NCBI RefSeq assembly: GCF_000934755.1
Contig: NZ_JYNP01000016.1
Coordinates: 62,001 to 126,000 of the forward strand
DNA: 64,000 bases
Direction of reading: 5' to 3'
Source: Desulfonatronovibrio magnus
GTDB taxonomy: Bacteria > Desulfobacterota > Desulfovibrionia > Desulfovibrionales > Desulfonatronovibrionaceae
Shown: piece by piece, positions 15,559 through 24,145 of the stretch
How positions within the stretch are numbered: the stretch's first letter is position 1
Layout of the letters: every line of letters starts with the position of its first letter
Translations under genes and position numbers: made by a program
Notes under the pieces: generated by a model
Told to the model about the DNA's origin: nothing
Databases searched by the model: none
What the model saw: the letters and a program-made list of their open reading frames with translations, nothing else

Positions 15559-17792
15559 TGCGCCATAACCTCTTTATTCCAATGGATATTTTTACGGACC
15601 TGAGCTCTCCCAAAGCCTTGTCCGGCATAAGCATCGGACTTGTCGTCAGTCTGATGATTATTGTCATAGAAATATCATTTGCTGCCATGATCTTTTCCGG
15701 GCCATTGGAAGTTTATGCTCAGCGCGGCATGGGGCTGACTCTGGCCGGCGCTCTGGTGCTTACTGTATCAACAGCGCTTTTCAGTGGATTTCGGCCCAAC
15801 GTCAGTTCTCCGCAGGATGCGCCGGTGGCCATTTTTGCCGGGGCTGCAGCCGGTATTGCAGTTAGCCTGGGGACAGGACAGAGTCAGACTGCCTTTATCA
15901 CCGTGGTCGCAGCCCTGATGATTGCCAGCATGGCCACAGCCGTTTTTTTCTTTCTCGCTGCAAGAACCGGACTGTCCAAGTACATCCGCTTCATGCCTTA
16001 TCCTGTGGTGGCCGGCTTTCTTGCAGGAACAGGCTGGCTGCTGACTAAGGGCAGCTTAGAAGTAATGACCGGACTCACACTGTCATGGCACGTGTTGCCA
16101 TCACTTTTGTCCAGCAATATCATTCTGCTCTGGCTGCCAGGTGCGCTCTATGCGCTTTTACTGTTTTTCTGCCTGAAACGCTGGTCCCACTTCTTAATCC
16201 TTCCCGGTTCCATGATCCTTGCCCTTATTCTCTACCATCTGACCCTGCCCCTTCTGGGGCTGAACATGGAGCAGGCCCGTGAAATCGGCCTTTTCTTTAC
16301 ATCATTTCCTTCATCCAGCATCTGGCCGGCATTCAGCCCGGCTGACTTTGCCCATGTGCAGTGGTCTGCAATTCTGCGAGAAATTCCTATACTGGCTGTA
16401 ATACCTTTCATCGCCCTGATTGGCATGCTGCTTAATACCGGCGGCATTGAACTGGCAGCTCAAAAAGACCTGGACCTTAACCGGGAACTGATGGTCAGCA
16501 GCGGAGGCAATGCTCTGGCTGCCTTGACTGGATCACCTGCCGGATACAATACACTCAGTCTGTCCATGCTTGGATTTAAGACCGGCGCAGACACGCGCAT
16601 CGTAGGACTTACAGCAGCCATTATAATTGGTGTCACTCTTTTTTTCGGCGGCCAGGTTCTTTCCATCTTTCCCAAAGCCCTTCTGGGCGGCTTCCTGCTC
16701 CTGCTGGGACTGCTTTTTCTGTCCGACTGGATCGTAGACACACGCTTGCGCATGCCCCTTTCCGACTACATTATAGTACTCCTGGTTTTTGCAACCATCG
16801 GCCTATTCGGATATCTTTACGGAGTGCTTCTTGGGCTCATGGCCACCTTAATCCTGTTCACCACCAAGATCAGCAGCATACCTGCCGTGTCGTCCAGCTC
16901 CTCCATCACCCATGCCCGAAGCCGCAGGACAAGGCCTTTGCCACACCAGCAGATTCTGACCATTCACGGTCAACAAGCCCATTTTTTTGAACTCAGCGGC
17001 TATCTCTTTTTTGGATCTGTAAGTTCACTTACTACTGCGGTCAGCAATGTACTGCAAAACAGGACCACTCGCTTCATTATTGTTGATTTTCAGAAAGTTA
17101 CCGGCTTTGATGTTTCGGCTGTGAATAATTTTGTCCGCCTGGCTCAGCAGATTTCATCTCAGAACATGTTGTTTGTATTTGCCGGTCCCTCAAAACTGTT
17201 TCAAAACCTGTTCCGGCAGATAGGCGGCAGTGAACTGTCTGATGCATACTTGATTTTTCCAGATATAAATTCCGCTCTGGAATGGTGCGAGGAGAGTATT
17301 ATTGCTGATGCGCAGGCAGCAGTGACTTATGATCCTGCTCAGACCAGAAAAAGGCAGGAAGATCTGTTTGAGCAGGTGGCTGATGATCTGCTTAAAGAGC
17401 TGGAACAACAGGAACAGCTTGAAACCCTGCTCAAGAAGATTGAAGGGTATCTGAAATCACGAAGCTTTGCCGCTGGACAAAAGCTGCTGGCTCAGGGCGA
17501 TCTCAGTCCGGGAATAATGTTTGTGCAGCAGGGCACAGTGACAGAAAAGGTTATTGATTCATCAGGCCGCAGTACAGCTCTCAGAACTCTGAGACCAGGA
17601 ATGCTTTTCAGTGAAGCCTCGGCCTACACTCCAATGCCCTCACACTGTGACTATGTTGCTGAAACCCCTGTCAGAATTGCTCTGCTCACTCCTGAAGCCC
17701 TGCTGGACATTGAAAGGCACGACCCTGACACAGCCCAGAAAATCCACCGCCAGGTCATTGCAGCTCTTATTTCTGCCAGGACAGCAATTTAG
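15555..17792 (+). CDS. SulP anion transporter with STAS and cyclic-nucleotide-binding domains
   Basis: A 745-residue fusion. Residues 20 to about 430 form the SulP (SLC26-like) membrane domain with many hydrophobic segments and the typical PVAIFAGAAAG and GSPAGYNT stretches. A STAS domain follows (about 465-590), with GFDVSAVNNF at the site of the usual regulatory loop. The last part (about 620-740) is a Crp-like cNMP-binding domain (LLAQGDLSPGIMFVQQGTV). SulP proteins move sulfate, bicarbonate or other anions; in sulfate reducers sulfate is plausible. The last domain suggests control by a nucleotide. The start is uncertain: no ribosome site precedes 15555, and ATG 15582 is an alternative. 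Downstream lies a family A repeat. Confidence 0.88.
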   Translation: MMRHNLFIPMDIFTDLSSPKALSGISIGLVVSLMIIVIEISFAAMIFSGPLEVYAQRGMGLTLAGALVLTVSTALFSGFRPNVSSPQDAPVAIFAGAAAGIAVSLGTGQSQTAFITVVAALMIASMATAVFFFLAARTGLSKYIRFMPYPVVAGFLAGTGWLLTKGSLEVMTGLTLSWHVLPSLLSSNIILLWLPGALYALLLFFCLKRWSHFLILPGSMILALILYHLTLPLLGLNMEQAREIGLFFTSFPSSSIWPAFSPADFAHVQWSAILREIPILAVIPFIALIGMLLNTGGIELAAQKDLDLNRELMVSSGGNALAALTGSPAGYNTLSLSMLGFKTGADTRIVGLTAAIIIGVTLFFGGQVLSIFPKALLGGFLLLLGLLFLSDWIVDTRLRMPLSDYIIVLLVFATIGLFGYLYGVLLGLMATLILFTTKISSIPAVSSSSSITHARSRRTRPLPHQQILTIHGQQAHFFELSGYLFFGSVSSLTTAVSNVLQNRTTRFIIVDFQKVTGFDVSAVNNFVRLAQQISSQNMLFVFAGPSKLFQNLFRQIGGSELSDAYLIFPDINSALEWCEESIIADAQAAVTYDPAQTRKRQEDLFEQVADDLLKELEQQEQLETLLKKIEGYLKSRSFAAGQKLLAQGDLSPGIMFVQQGTVTEKVIDSSGRSTALRTLRPGMLFSEASAYTPMPSHCDYVAETPVRIALLTPEALLDIERHDPDTAQKIHRQVIAALISARTAI

Positions 17793-17833
17793 GACCAGCA
17801 GTAACTGGTGATATGTCATCACATGCTCTCTTC

Positions 17834-17984
17834 GTATCTGTTTAGCGCTTTTAAGGAAAGCAGGGGACAGGCACTCCGGGACCCACTTGGGCATCAATTT
17901 GTGCTTAAAATGAATCATTTTCTGGGACAAGTGGGTCCCGGAAGAGCCAGTCCCCATGCCACATCCAAGGCGCTAAACAGATAC
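17834..17984. repeat. Palindromic dispersed element, family A copy 2
   Basis: Starts GTATCTGTTTAGCGCTTTTA and ends with the inverted GGCGCTAAACAGATAC; inner arms GGGACCCACTTG / CAAGTGGGTCCC. Opposite orientation to the copy at 3916. It fills the gap between sulP and the TauE/SafE gene, and may act as a strong RNA hairpin after sulP. From 17985 to 18136 there is only an AT-rich leader. Confidence 0.92.
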
Positions 17985-18136
17985 CTTTCTTCAAAGATAG
18001 ATTAATCTTTGACGAGTGAGTGTTTTTTAATAGATATTCTGAATTTGAGAAAATAGTGTAAGCCTTACCATTAAACTGCAAACTACCGGTAGAGCCAGGA
18101 TTAAGCTCTGCCATCATAGATTAAAGGAGGCTGCTT

Positions 18137-19084
18137 ATGTACTTCCCGGTTGCCGGAATTGAAATTGCTCCCTGGATACCTTTCGTTGCCGGATTTGCAG
18201 TGGCTTTTGTCTGCTCCATGGGAGGAGTGTCAGGCGCAAATCTTCTGCTGCCATTTCAGGTCAGTGTCCTGGGATTTGTCACACCCGCTGTAAGCGCCAC
18301 CAACCATCTCTTCAATATAGTCGCCATTCCCAGCGGAGTTTACAGGTTTATCAGAGAGGGCCGAATGGTCTGGCCTTTGACCTGGATTGTCATTGCCGGA
18401 ACTGTGCCGGGAGTTTTTATCGGGGTCTTTCTCAGAATCCAGTATCTCCCTGATCCAGCCCACTTCCGCATCTTTGCCGGCCTGGTGCTTCTTTATATCG
18501 GCTATGTCCTGGTCCGCTCACTTATCCAGGGTCCTCCTCCAGGAACAGACAAGGCTTCTTCTGAAAAAAGATTTCAGGAACTGGTCAGTCGTTTCCATAA
18601 AATGGATGCTGCAACCAGGGAGCCTCTGCCCAGGGTACAGCTGCATCACTTTGGACTGAAGTCCATTGACTATTCCTTTTACGGAGAAAACATAAAAGCG
18701 CCCACAATGGGCATTTTTACGTTAAGCGCCATTGTCGGGGTTGTAGGGGGAATGTACGGAATCGGCGGAGGTGCCATCATCGCGCCTTTTTTCGTGGCTG
18801 TCTTTCATCTGCCGGTATACACCATTGCCGGAGCCTGCCTGATGGGCACTTTCATCACCTCAGTTGTCGCAGCCCTTTTCTTTCAGTTTCTGGCTCCATT
18901 TTATCCGGACATGGCCGTTGCACCTGACTGGATGCTGGGAATTCTCATGGGCATTGGCGGAATGATAGGCATGTACACCGGAGCCAGAGTGCAGAAATTT
19001 ATTCCTGCCAAGGCCATTAAATGGATGCTGGCCTTTATTTTGGTATTTACCGGCGGCAGGTATGTGCTGAGCTTTTTGTTTTAA
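18137..19084 (+). CDS. TauE/SafE-family (DUF81) sulfite/sulfonate-type permease
   Basis: A 315-residue membrane protein with about eight hydrophobic segments in two halves. Each half has the family hallmark: GVSGANLLLPFQ near residue 30 and GIGGGAIIAPFF near 215, followed by transmembrane helices. A hydrophilic loop (about 135-185) separates the halves. Members export or import sulfite, sulfoacetate, taurine and other sulfur compounds. AAAGGAGG precedes the ATG. Its neighbour upstream is sulP, so a role in sulfur-anion traffic fits the organism, but the substrate is not shown. Confidence 0.88.
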   Translation: MYFPVAGIEIAPWIPFVAGFAVAFVCSMGGVSGANLLLPFQVSVLGFVTPAVSATNHLFNIVAIPSGVYRFIREGRMVWPLTWIVIAGTVPGVFIGVFLRIQYLPDPAHFRIFAGLVLLYIGYVLVRSLIQGPPPGTDKASSEKRFQELVSRFHKMDAATREPLPRVQLHHFGLKSIDYSFYGENIKAPTMGIFTLSAIVGVVGGMYGIGGGAIIAPFFVAVFHLPVYTIAGACLMGTFITSVVAALFFQFLAPFYPDMAVAPDWMLGILMGIGGMIGMYTGARVQKFIPAKAIKWMLAFILVFTGGRYVLSFLF

Positions 19085-19262
19085 TGCGTTTTAAACACAG
19101 GATATGCTGCCAGAGCAACAAAACCGTTTATCCATCACCATGGCAGCCTACTAAATCAATATATGTGACCACGTTAGTCCCAAAAACTACACTCACAGAT
19201 AAAATGCTATGATACATGGAGCGTAACTATTCAGTACGATCGAATAAGAAGACCTGGACCCC

Positions 19263-19356
19263 GGATCCGTCATCCCGGACTCGATCCGGGACCGGGGTGA
19301 CGGTTAAAGCAAATAATTGCCTTTTTCCGTCATTCCGGCGAAAGCCGGAATCCAGG
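19263..19356. repeat. REP-like sequences ahead of the orphan antitoxin
   Basis: Two adjacent palindromic units: GTCATCCCGGACTCGATCCGGGACC and GTCATTCCGGCGAAAGCCGGAATCC. Both are widespread bacterial REP-like units. A diverged relative of the second occurs at 43612-43632. Confidence 0.75.
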
Positions 19357-19411
19357 GTGTTTTAATAGCCTTATACCATATGTGGTGAACAGTTACCATG
19401 GGGCAAACAAT

Positions 19412-19675
19412 ATGCAGACAGTGAATATCCGTGAGGCCAAAACTAATTTGTCACGTCTCCTTGAAGAAGTGCAGCTGGGAAAACCTTTTGTCATTGCCAA
19501 GGCAGGCAGGCCCATCGCCAGGGTAACAGACATTGATACTCCCGACACTGAGCAAACAGGGCACGTAGGCTTCCTGTCCGGACAGATTCAGGTGCCGAAA
19601 GATTTTGACCGAATGGGAGAAAAGAAAATATTTCAATGTATTAACACAATCAAAAGCTGGAAAAAGAATCAATAA
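19412..19675 (+). CDS. Phd/YefM-type antitoxin, orphan with altered C-terminus
   Basis: An 87-residue protein beginning MQTVNIREAKTNLSRLLEEV, the classic Phd/YefM DNA-binding N-terminus, followed by GKPFVIAKAGRPIARV. I start at the ATG at 19412, where the family begins, not at 19382. The usual end (FDRMGEEEIxxLFEG) is replaced by FDRMGEKKIFQCINTIKSW, which suggests a frameshift or fusion after FDRMG. No PIN-domain toxin follows. Instead the 3' end overlaps the convergent GDT1-like gene by 26 bp. It is probably a leftover of a VapBC-like module. Confidence 0.7.
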   Translation: MQTVNIREAKTNLSRLLEEVQLGKPFVIAKAGRPIARVTDIDTPDTEQTGHVGFLSGQIQVPKDFDRMGEKKIFQCINTIKSWKKNQ

Positions 19676-20216
19676 TTATCCACATCCCAATTACTGCGAA
19701 TAATACAGATGCAATGACCTTGATGCTTTTGACTGGCAGCCTGTGCGAAAATTTGCAGCCCAGCCACAGGGCAGGAGTGGTGACTGCAAGAATACCCAGA
19801 GTTGCCCCCATAACCACTGGAACTACACTTTCAAAATATCCGGCCAGAGTTATTACCGCAATCTGTGTTTTATCAGCCATCTCCAGAATAAAAAAGGCCA
19901 GAGCTGAAGAAAAAAATATGCCTCGGGCAGAGCTTTTAATTTCTACATTTTCATCTTCAGGCACAAGAACCCAGACAGCCATGATCAGAAAAACCGAGCC
20001 CACCAACATAGCCTGCCAGCTTGCCGGGATAATGCTGAAAAGCCACACTCCCAGGATAGCCGACAAAAGCTGATTAACAAACAAGCCTGCACTCATGCCC
20101 CAGAAAACTGGCCATGGACGTCTATATTGAATTCCTAAAAGGATAGCGAGAAAGAGAGAGCGATCGCCTATTTCAGCAATGCCCACAGTAAGGGTGGAAA
20201 TGAGAAAAGCATTCAT
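19650..20216 (-). CDS. GDT1/TMEM165 (UPF0016) family cation exporter
   Basis: A 188-residue membrane protein with six hydrophobic helices. The two family signatures are AEIGDRS near residue 14 and EMADKTQ near residue 112, which form the cation pathway. Bacterial members (MneA type) export Mn2+; eukaryotic members move Ca2+, Mn2+ and H+. The gene is preceded by a manganese-type riboswitch, which supports Mn2+ as substrate. It is monocistronic and convergent with the orphan antitoxin gene. No strong Shine-Dalgarno sequence precedes the ATG, so translation may depend on RNA folding. Confidence 0.9.
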   Translation of the reverse strand: MNAFLISTLTVGIAEIGDRSLFLAILLGIQYRRPWPVFWGMSAGLFVNQLLSAILGVWLFSIIPASWQAMLVGSVFLIMAVWVLVPEDENVEIKSSARGIFFSSALAFFILEMADKTQIAVITLAGYFESVVPVVMGATLGILAVTTPALWLGCKFSHRLPVKSIKVIASVLFAVIGMWIIIDSFSSF

Positions 20217-20228
20217 AGTGTGGATTAG

Positions 20229-20272
20229 CCGGGCGCTTGATTCAGACTATGACATTATCCTGCTGCGCCCGG
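20229..20272 (-). promoter_or_regulatory. Hairpin between riboswitch and GDT1-like start (expression platform)
   Basis: CCGGGCGC and GCGCCCGG form an 8-bp GC-rich stem just upstream of the start codon and downstream of the aptamer. No T run follows, so control of translation initiation or of pausing is more likely than intrinsic termination. Confidence 0.5.
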
Positions 20273-20314
20273 TTAAAGGTTCAGCCTCTGACAATAAAGG
20301 CTGGCAGAATAGAT

Positions 20315-20421
20315 GTCACAGGTCTCGTCAAGCCTTGAGCCGAGTACGCCACGACCTTTTTGCGGTCGATTGTGTTGACGTATTCCTTTACTCGCATATG
20401 AGCAAAGCGACTACTCCCCCA
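20315..20421 (-). promoter_or_regulatory. yybP-ykoY-type (Mn2+) riboswitch aptamer
   Basis: The minus strand reads GGGGGAGTAGTCGC, then ACGTCAACACAATC, and ends GGCTTGACGAGACCTGTGA. These are the conserved blocks of the yybP-ykoY aptamer in the right order: the opening GGGGAGUAG, the GUCAACA internal loop and the closing CGAGACC. GCGACCGCAAAAAGGTCGTG-type pairing forms a variable hairpin. The downstream gene is a GDT1-family exporter, one of the standard partners of this riboswitch. It should turn the exporter on when Mn2+ is high. Confidence 0.8.
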
Positions 20422-20456
20422 TGAACTTTTTTACTTAAATATTAAGAGTGCAAAAG

Positions 20457-20612
20457 TCAATTATTTCTAATCATGACCACCCGGTCATCGGATGACATCT
20501 CATCAATGATACGGCTTAGAACGTCATCAGGAATGCCCAGAAGAATATTTGTCTGATATAGTGATTGGCCTTTGTCAAGTTTTTTTGAATTGAAAGCACC
20601 TCCCCCGTGGGG
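20457..20612 (-). pseudogene. C-terminal fragment of an unidentified protein
   Basis: A minus-strand frame without a usable start reads SLYQTNILLGIPDDVLSRII and then DEMSSDDRVVMIRNN-stop, a protein-like composition. I do not recognise the family. The frame is open only back to a TGA near 20613. It looks like a 3' remnant of a lost gene between the riboswitch and ogt. Confidence 0.35.
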
Positions 20613-20647
20613 CCAGGAGTGCCTGCCTCATGCTGATCTTAATCTTG

Positions 20648-20702
20648 TTTTTTTATGACAGGGTTTCAAGAGTAAGGCACTAATGCGGGCTGTGCTCACA
20701 AC
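20648..20702. repeat. Inverted-repeat arm left of ogt
   Basis: TTTTATGACAGGGTTTCAAG followed by AGTAAG is the exact reverse complement of 21254-21280 on the other side of ogt. It is followed by TAATGCGGGCTGTGCTCACA, which also recurs inverted near 21588-21610 and direct at 45093 and 35936. Confidence 0.85.
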
Positions 20703-20707
20703 TTTTT

Positions 20708-21220
20708 TTACGAATGTCGAGAAGCAGCCACAGCCTTTTTTTCGAGCATGAGAAGAGTTTTCTTTAAATCAAGGCCGGAAGAAAAACCACCCAGCCCCCC
20801 CTGAGAGGACAGCACTCTGTGACAGGGCACAATCAATGGCCAGGGATTTGTTGACATTACCCTGCCAACTGCCCTGGCAGCTGAAGGATGGTCAGCCATG
20901 GCTGCAAGCCTTCCATAAGTGGTGTGCTGCCCAAACAGGACATTGTCCAGCAAAGTTGACAGCACCTTGCGTCCAAAATCTGTAACCTGAATCCAGTCCA
21001 GCGGCGGAGCCGTCCAGGTTACTGTCTCATATAAACCATATTTTTCAACAGCTCGGGCAATATGCCGCGAGTATGGCCTGAGTATTGAATTACATGCATT
21101 GTTCAGGGGTGGACCAAGCTCAGTTTTATGTATATGATCTTTACTCCACACCACAGTCAGGGAGAACCAGGAATTGGAAAATGTTTCCCTGATCAGATCT
21201 TTATTACAAAAGTGCTGCAT
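20708..21220 (-). CDS. ogt: Methylated-DNA--[protein]-cysteine S-methyltransferase
   Basis: A 170-residue repair protein. The suicide cysteine is C133 in the invariant PCHRV motif, with VGRVMSTNPWPLIVPCHRV and GLGGFSSGLDLKKTLL surrounding it. TTYGRLAAMADHPSAARAVG forms the helix-turn-helix for DNA binding. It removes methyl from O6-methylguanine or O4-methylthymine by irreversible transfer. The N-terminal half is short and diverged. The gene is monocistronic and flanked on both sides by inverted copies of the same 27-bp sequence, which hints at insertion as a cassette. Confidence 0.93.
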   Translation of the reverse strand: MQHFCNKDLIRETFSNSWFSLTVVWSKDHIHKTELGPPLNNACNSILRPYSRHIARAVEKYGLYETVTWTAPPLDWIQVTDFGRKVLSTLLDNVLFGQHTTYGRLAAMADHPSAARAVGRVMSTNPWPLIVPCHRVLSSQGGLGGFSSGLDLKKTLLMLEKKAVAASRHS

Positions 21221-21248
21221 ATGTGTTGTGATTCCATGTTTGAAATTT

Positions 21249-21612
21249 AGTAACTTACTCTTGAAACCCTGTCATAAAAAACAAAAAAAATTGAACCGCA
21301 AAGGCGCCCCGGTTGAATGCCCTTCGAGCTTGCTCTTCGAGCAATTCAACTGGGCAGGCAAAGGACTCAAAGTTAAAGATAATAAAGAAGATATCTTTTT
21401 GAAAACCGGGCATCGGTTTTCAAAAAGGCTGCCTTTTCATTTGCCGCCTGCCTTGTTAAACAGACGAAGTCACCGTCGCAGGCGGGGTTAACTGGGGTCC
21501 CCCGCAAATGAAAAAACTTCTTTCTTCCTTTGCGCCCTTTGCGTCTTGAGTGAGTCTTCGAACGGGCGGTTAAAACATCTTTTTTGGGTTGTGGGCACAG
21601 CCCGCATTAGAT
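21249..21612. repeat. Composite dispersed repeat, family B copy 1
   Basis: Begins AGTAACTTACTCTTGAAACC and passes through AACCGCAAAGGCGCC, AAAGGACTCAAAGTTAAAGA and CGCCCTTTGCGTCTTGAGTG to CACAGCCCGCATTAG. The same order recurs at 31343-31662. This copy has an extra block near 21443-21508 (GACGAAGTCACCGTCGCAGG). Both contain a nested GGTTGAATGC...GCAATTCAACTGGGCAGGC palindrome, also seen at 39293. Non-coding. Confidence 0.9.
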
Positions 21613-21650
21613 ATTATTTTATCTGCAACAATATCAGATGGAGTTTACAG

Positions 21651-23357
21651 ATGTCAAAGAAAGTATTGATCATAGGTGCTGTGGCCCTGGGTCCCAAGGC
21701 CGCCTGCAGATTTAAAAGGCTTGAACCTGATTCCTCGGTCATCATGATCGATGAGTCCGAAATTATATCTTACGGAGGGTGCGGAATACCCTATTATATT
21801 TCCGGAGATGTAAGCGATGCCAGAGAACTTCAGTCCACCACTTTTCATATGGTGCGTGACCCGAAGTTTTTTCAGGAAGCCAAAGGGGTAGAGGTATTGA
21901 CCAGGACCAGGGCATTACAGATTGATCGTGCTGCCAGGAAGGTCCTTGTGCAGAATGTGGACACAGGAGAAAAGAAAACCCTGGATTATGACAAGTTAGT
22001 GCTGGCCACCGGCAGCAGACCCCGAAAGATTCCCCTGCCCGGCAGCCAACTGGAAAACGTCTTTACTGTATCAGGATTAGAGGAAGCAGTTCGCATCAAA
22101 GAAACCATCACCAAGGGTGCAGTGGGTAAGGCTGTTGTTGTTGGAGCCGGTTTTATCGGCCTGGAAATGGCTGAAGCACTGACAGATCTCTGGGGAATTG
22201 AGACTACTGTGATAGAGATAGCGCCTCAGTTACTTCCCGGTTTTGTAAGTCAAGACATGGCTGCCATGGTGGAACAGGTCATGCATGACAACGACATAAC
22301 CTGCCTGACCGAAGAAAAAGTTGTTGAAATCACCGGCAACGGTCGTGTCGAAACAGTTACCACTGATAAAAGGAAAATCCAGGCCGACCTGGTTATCATG
22401 GCTGTGGGGGTTCAGCCCAATTCAGAACTGGCCCTTGAGGCTGGACTGCAAGTTTCAGATACAGGCGCCATCGTGGTAGACAAATACCTGCGAACTTCTG
22501 ATCCTCATATTTACGCTGGTGGAGATTGTGTCGAGATAGAGAACTTAGTGACCGGCAAGCCCGGTTATTTTCCTCTCGGATCCATGGCCAATCGACAGGG
22601 CAGGGTTATTGGAACCAATCTGGCAGGCGGCACAGACACTTTTCCCGGTGCTGTTGGTTCTTTTGTAATTAAGATCTTTGATCATGGTGTATCCGGCACA
22701 GGACTTAGCTTTGAATCGGCTTCCAAACATGGTTTTGATGCCATACGGGCATTTGTGGTCCAGTTTGACAAGTCTCATTTTTATCCAGAAAAAGATCTGA
22801 TTATATTAGAGCTCTGCGTAGAGAAAAATACCGGCAGGGTTCTGGGCCTGCAAGGGTTAAGTACTAACGGAGACAGTCTCAAGGGTAGAATTGATGCAGT
22901 GGGAGTAATTTTACCTCAAAAGCCCACAACTAAGGATATCAGCAATCTGGAACTGGCATATTCCCCACCTTTCAATTCAGCCATGGATGCACTGAACAAT
23001 CTGGGTCATACAGCTGAAAATATTATGCTGGGCAGGAATGTCGGCATTGGTCCGGCTGAGTTTGCAAGGCTTTGGGAGAACCGGGACAAGAAAGATGTGC
23101 TTTTTCTGGATTGCCGTGATGTGGAAAATGCCTTGGAGTTCCTTGAAAAATACCCTGAAAAATGGCGAAATATTGCCAATGAATCTCTCGAAGCCAATTT
23201 GGCCAAGGTACCTGAAGCTGAAACTATTGTGCTGGTCTGCAACACAGGGGGACGTTCATATGAGTCTCAACTCAAATTGAGAAAACATGGCAAAGATAAT
23301 ACATTGAATGTTTATGGAGGTATGAAGCTTCTCAAAAAATGGGGAATTGATATATAA
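21651..23357 (+). CDS. CoA-disulfide reductase / polysulfide reductase with C-terminal rhodanese domain
   Basis: I start at the ATG at 21651, where the FAD-binding beta-strand begins (KKVLIIGAVALGPKAA); 568 residues. It is a class III pyridine-nucleotide disulfide oxidoreductase: C44 in SYGGCGIPYY is the active-site cysteine of the CoADR/Npsr group, VVVGAGFIGLEMAEAL binds NAD(P)H, and YAGGDCVEI closes the FAD site. A rhodanese domain occupies about 460-568 with C530 in VCNTGGRS. Members reduce CoA persulfide, polysulfide or elemental sulfur using NAD(P)H. Cytosolic. In a sulfate reducer it may handle sulfane sulfur. It is alone between two repeat regions. Confidence 0.9.
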   Translation: MSKKVLIIGAVALGPKAACRFKRLEPDSSVIMIDESEIISYGGCGIPYYISGDVSDARELQSTTFHMVRDPKFFQEAKGVEVLTRTRALQIDRAARKVLVQNVDTGEKKTLDYDKLVLATGSRPRKIPLPGSQLENVFTVSGLEEAVRIKETITKGAVGKAVVVGAGFIGLEMAEALTDLWGIETTVIEIAPQLLPGFVSQDMAAMVEQVMHDNDITCLTEEKVVEITGNGRVETVTTDKRKIQADLVIMAVGVQPNSELALEAGLQVSDTGAIVVDKYLRTSDPHIYAGGDCVEIENLVTGKPGYFPLGSMANRQGRVIGTNLAGGTDTFPGAVGSFVIKIFDHGVSGTGLSFESASKHGFDAIRAFVVQFDKSHFYPEKDLIILELCVEKNTGRVLGLQGLSTNGDSLKGRIDAVGVILPQKPTTKDISNLELAYSPPFNSAMDALNNLGHTAENIMLGRNVGIGPAEFARLWENRDKKDVLFLDCRDVENALEFLEKYPEKWRNIANESLEANLAKVPEAETIVLVCNTGGRSYESQLKLRKHGKDNTLNVYGGMKLLKKWGIDI

Positions 23358-23692
23358 GCGCCTCACCCGGGGCTCGGGACCAACCTGAGAGTAAATGCAT
23401 TGACGAGTGGAGCCTGCATCCTGCAGGCTATTAAAGTCCAGGATAGCTGAAAGCCGCCACCACATTAATTTTCAGGCTGATGGCTGATGGCTGATGGCTG
23501 AAGAATAAGGATCTTGAGTATTACTGCTCTTGTCAAGGTTAAATAATTTTCCTGTTTTTTTCTACATGATTGAGGCAGTAAGCTACTAAAAGTTGGGACA
23601 GTCTTTCGCGCGGACTGTCCCCAATTGACCTTTTTAGAAACGCGTAATCCCCCCAGGCTGTTGAGCAGGTTCCGCTTTTGCCCGAAATTTTG
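23358..23692. repeat. Repeat-rich intergenic region (family D copy 1 and hairpins)
   Basis: Contains a hairpin AGCCTGCA-TCC-TGCAGGCT (23411-23429), a heptamer run GGCTGATGGCTGATGGCTGA (23479-23500), the family D segment with TGCTCTTGTCAAGGTTAAAT and GTAAGCTACTAAAA, and a hairpin GGGACAGTC / GACTGTCCC (23595-23621). Family D recurs near 35936, 45093 and 59020. No gene is visible. Confidence 0.75.
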
Positions 23693-24145
23693 TCAGGAAG
23701 AACTGGATTCAGCTGGAAGAATATCGCTGATGACAGGATTAAAATTCTGCTGCGTGCTGTACTTCTTTCTGGAATACATTTTGATGCCAATATAGGTCAG
23801 GGCCAGCAAGCCAAAACCACCGGTCACTGCTGAAAGATCTTCATTTTCTAAGGGGTCTGCCCAGGCCCCCAGCACAGCCCCCAGAATCAGGCTGATAAGT
23901 GGAACTATATAAAGTATAAATGAAGCCTTAAGCTCATTTTCCACTTCATAAGTCACTACAACATCCTGCCCCTCCCTTGCTCCCGGAAGATTCTGGGCCT
24001 CAATAATCATCCAGTCTTTGCCAAACGGACTGCACATTCCAGCACATGAGCAGGTGGCGCAGGAGCTGGTACGTTTGATCCTGACCCTGGCCATGTTCTG
24101 ATGTACAGACAGCACCTTTCCGTTTTTGACCCCGGCAGAACTCAT
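23693..24145 (-). CDS. rseC: RseC/MucC-family membrane protein
   Basis: A 150-residue protein with the RseC pattern: a soluble N-terminus carrying the cysteine cluster SCATCSCAGMC, then two transmembrane helices (about 77-95 and 105-120). RseC homologues interact with Rnf/Rsx complexes that reduce SoxR; in anaerobes they commonly accompany rnf genes. Here the gene is the last of the rnf run and overlaps uspA by 4 bp (ATGA). The cysteine cluster may bind iron or an Fe-S centre. I infer an assembly or regulatory role for Rnf. Confidence 0.85.
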   Translation of the reverse strand: MSSAGVKNGKVLSVHQNMARVRIKRTSSCATCSCAGMCSPFGKDWMIIEAQNLPGAREGQDVVVTYEVENELKASFILYIVPLISLILGAVLGAWADPLENEDLSAVTGGFGLLALTYIGIKMYSRKKYSTQQNFNPVISDILPAESSSS

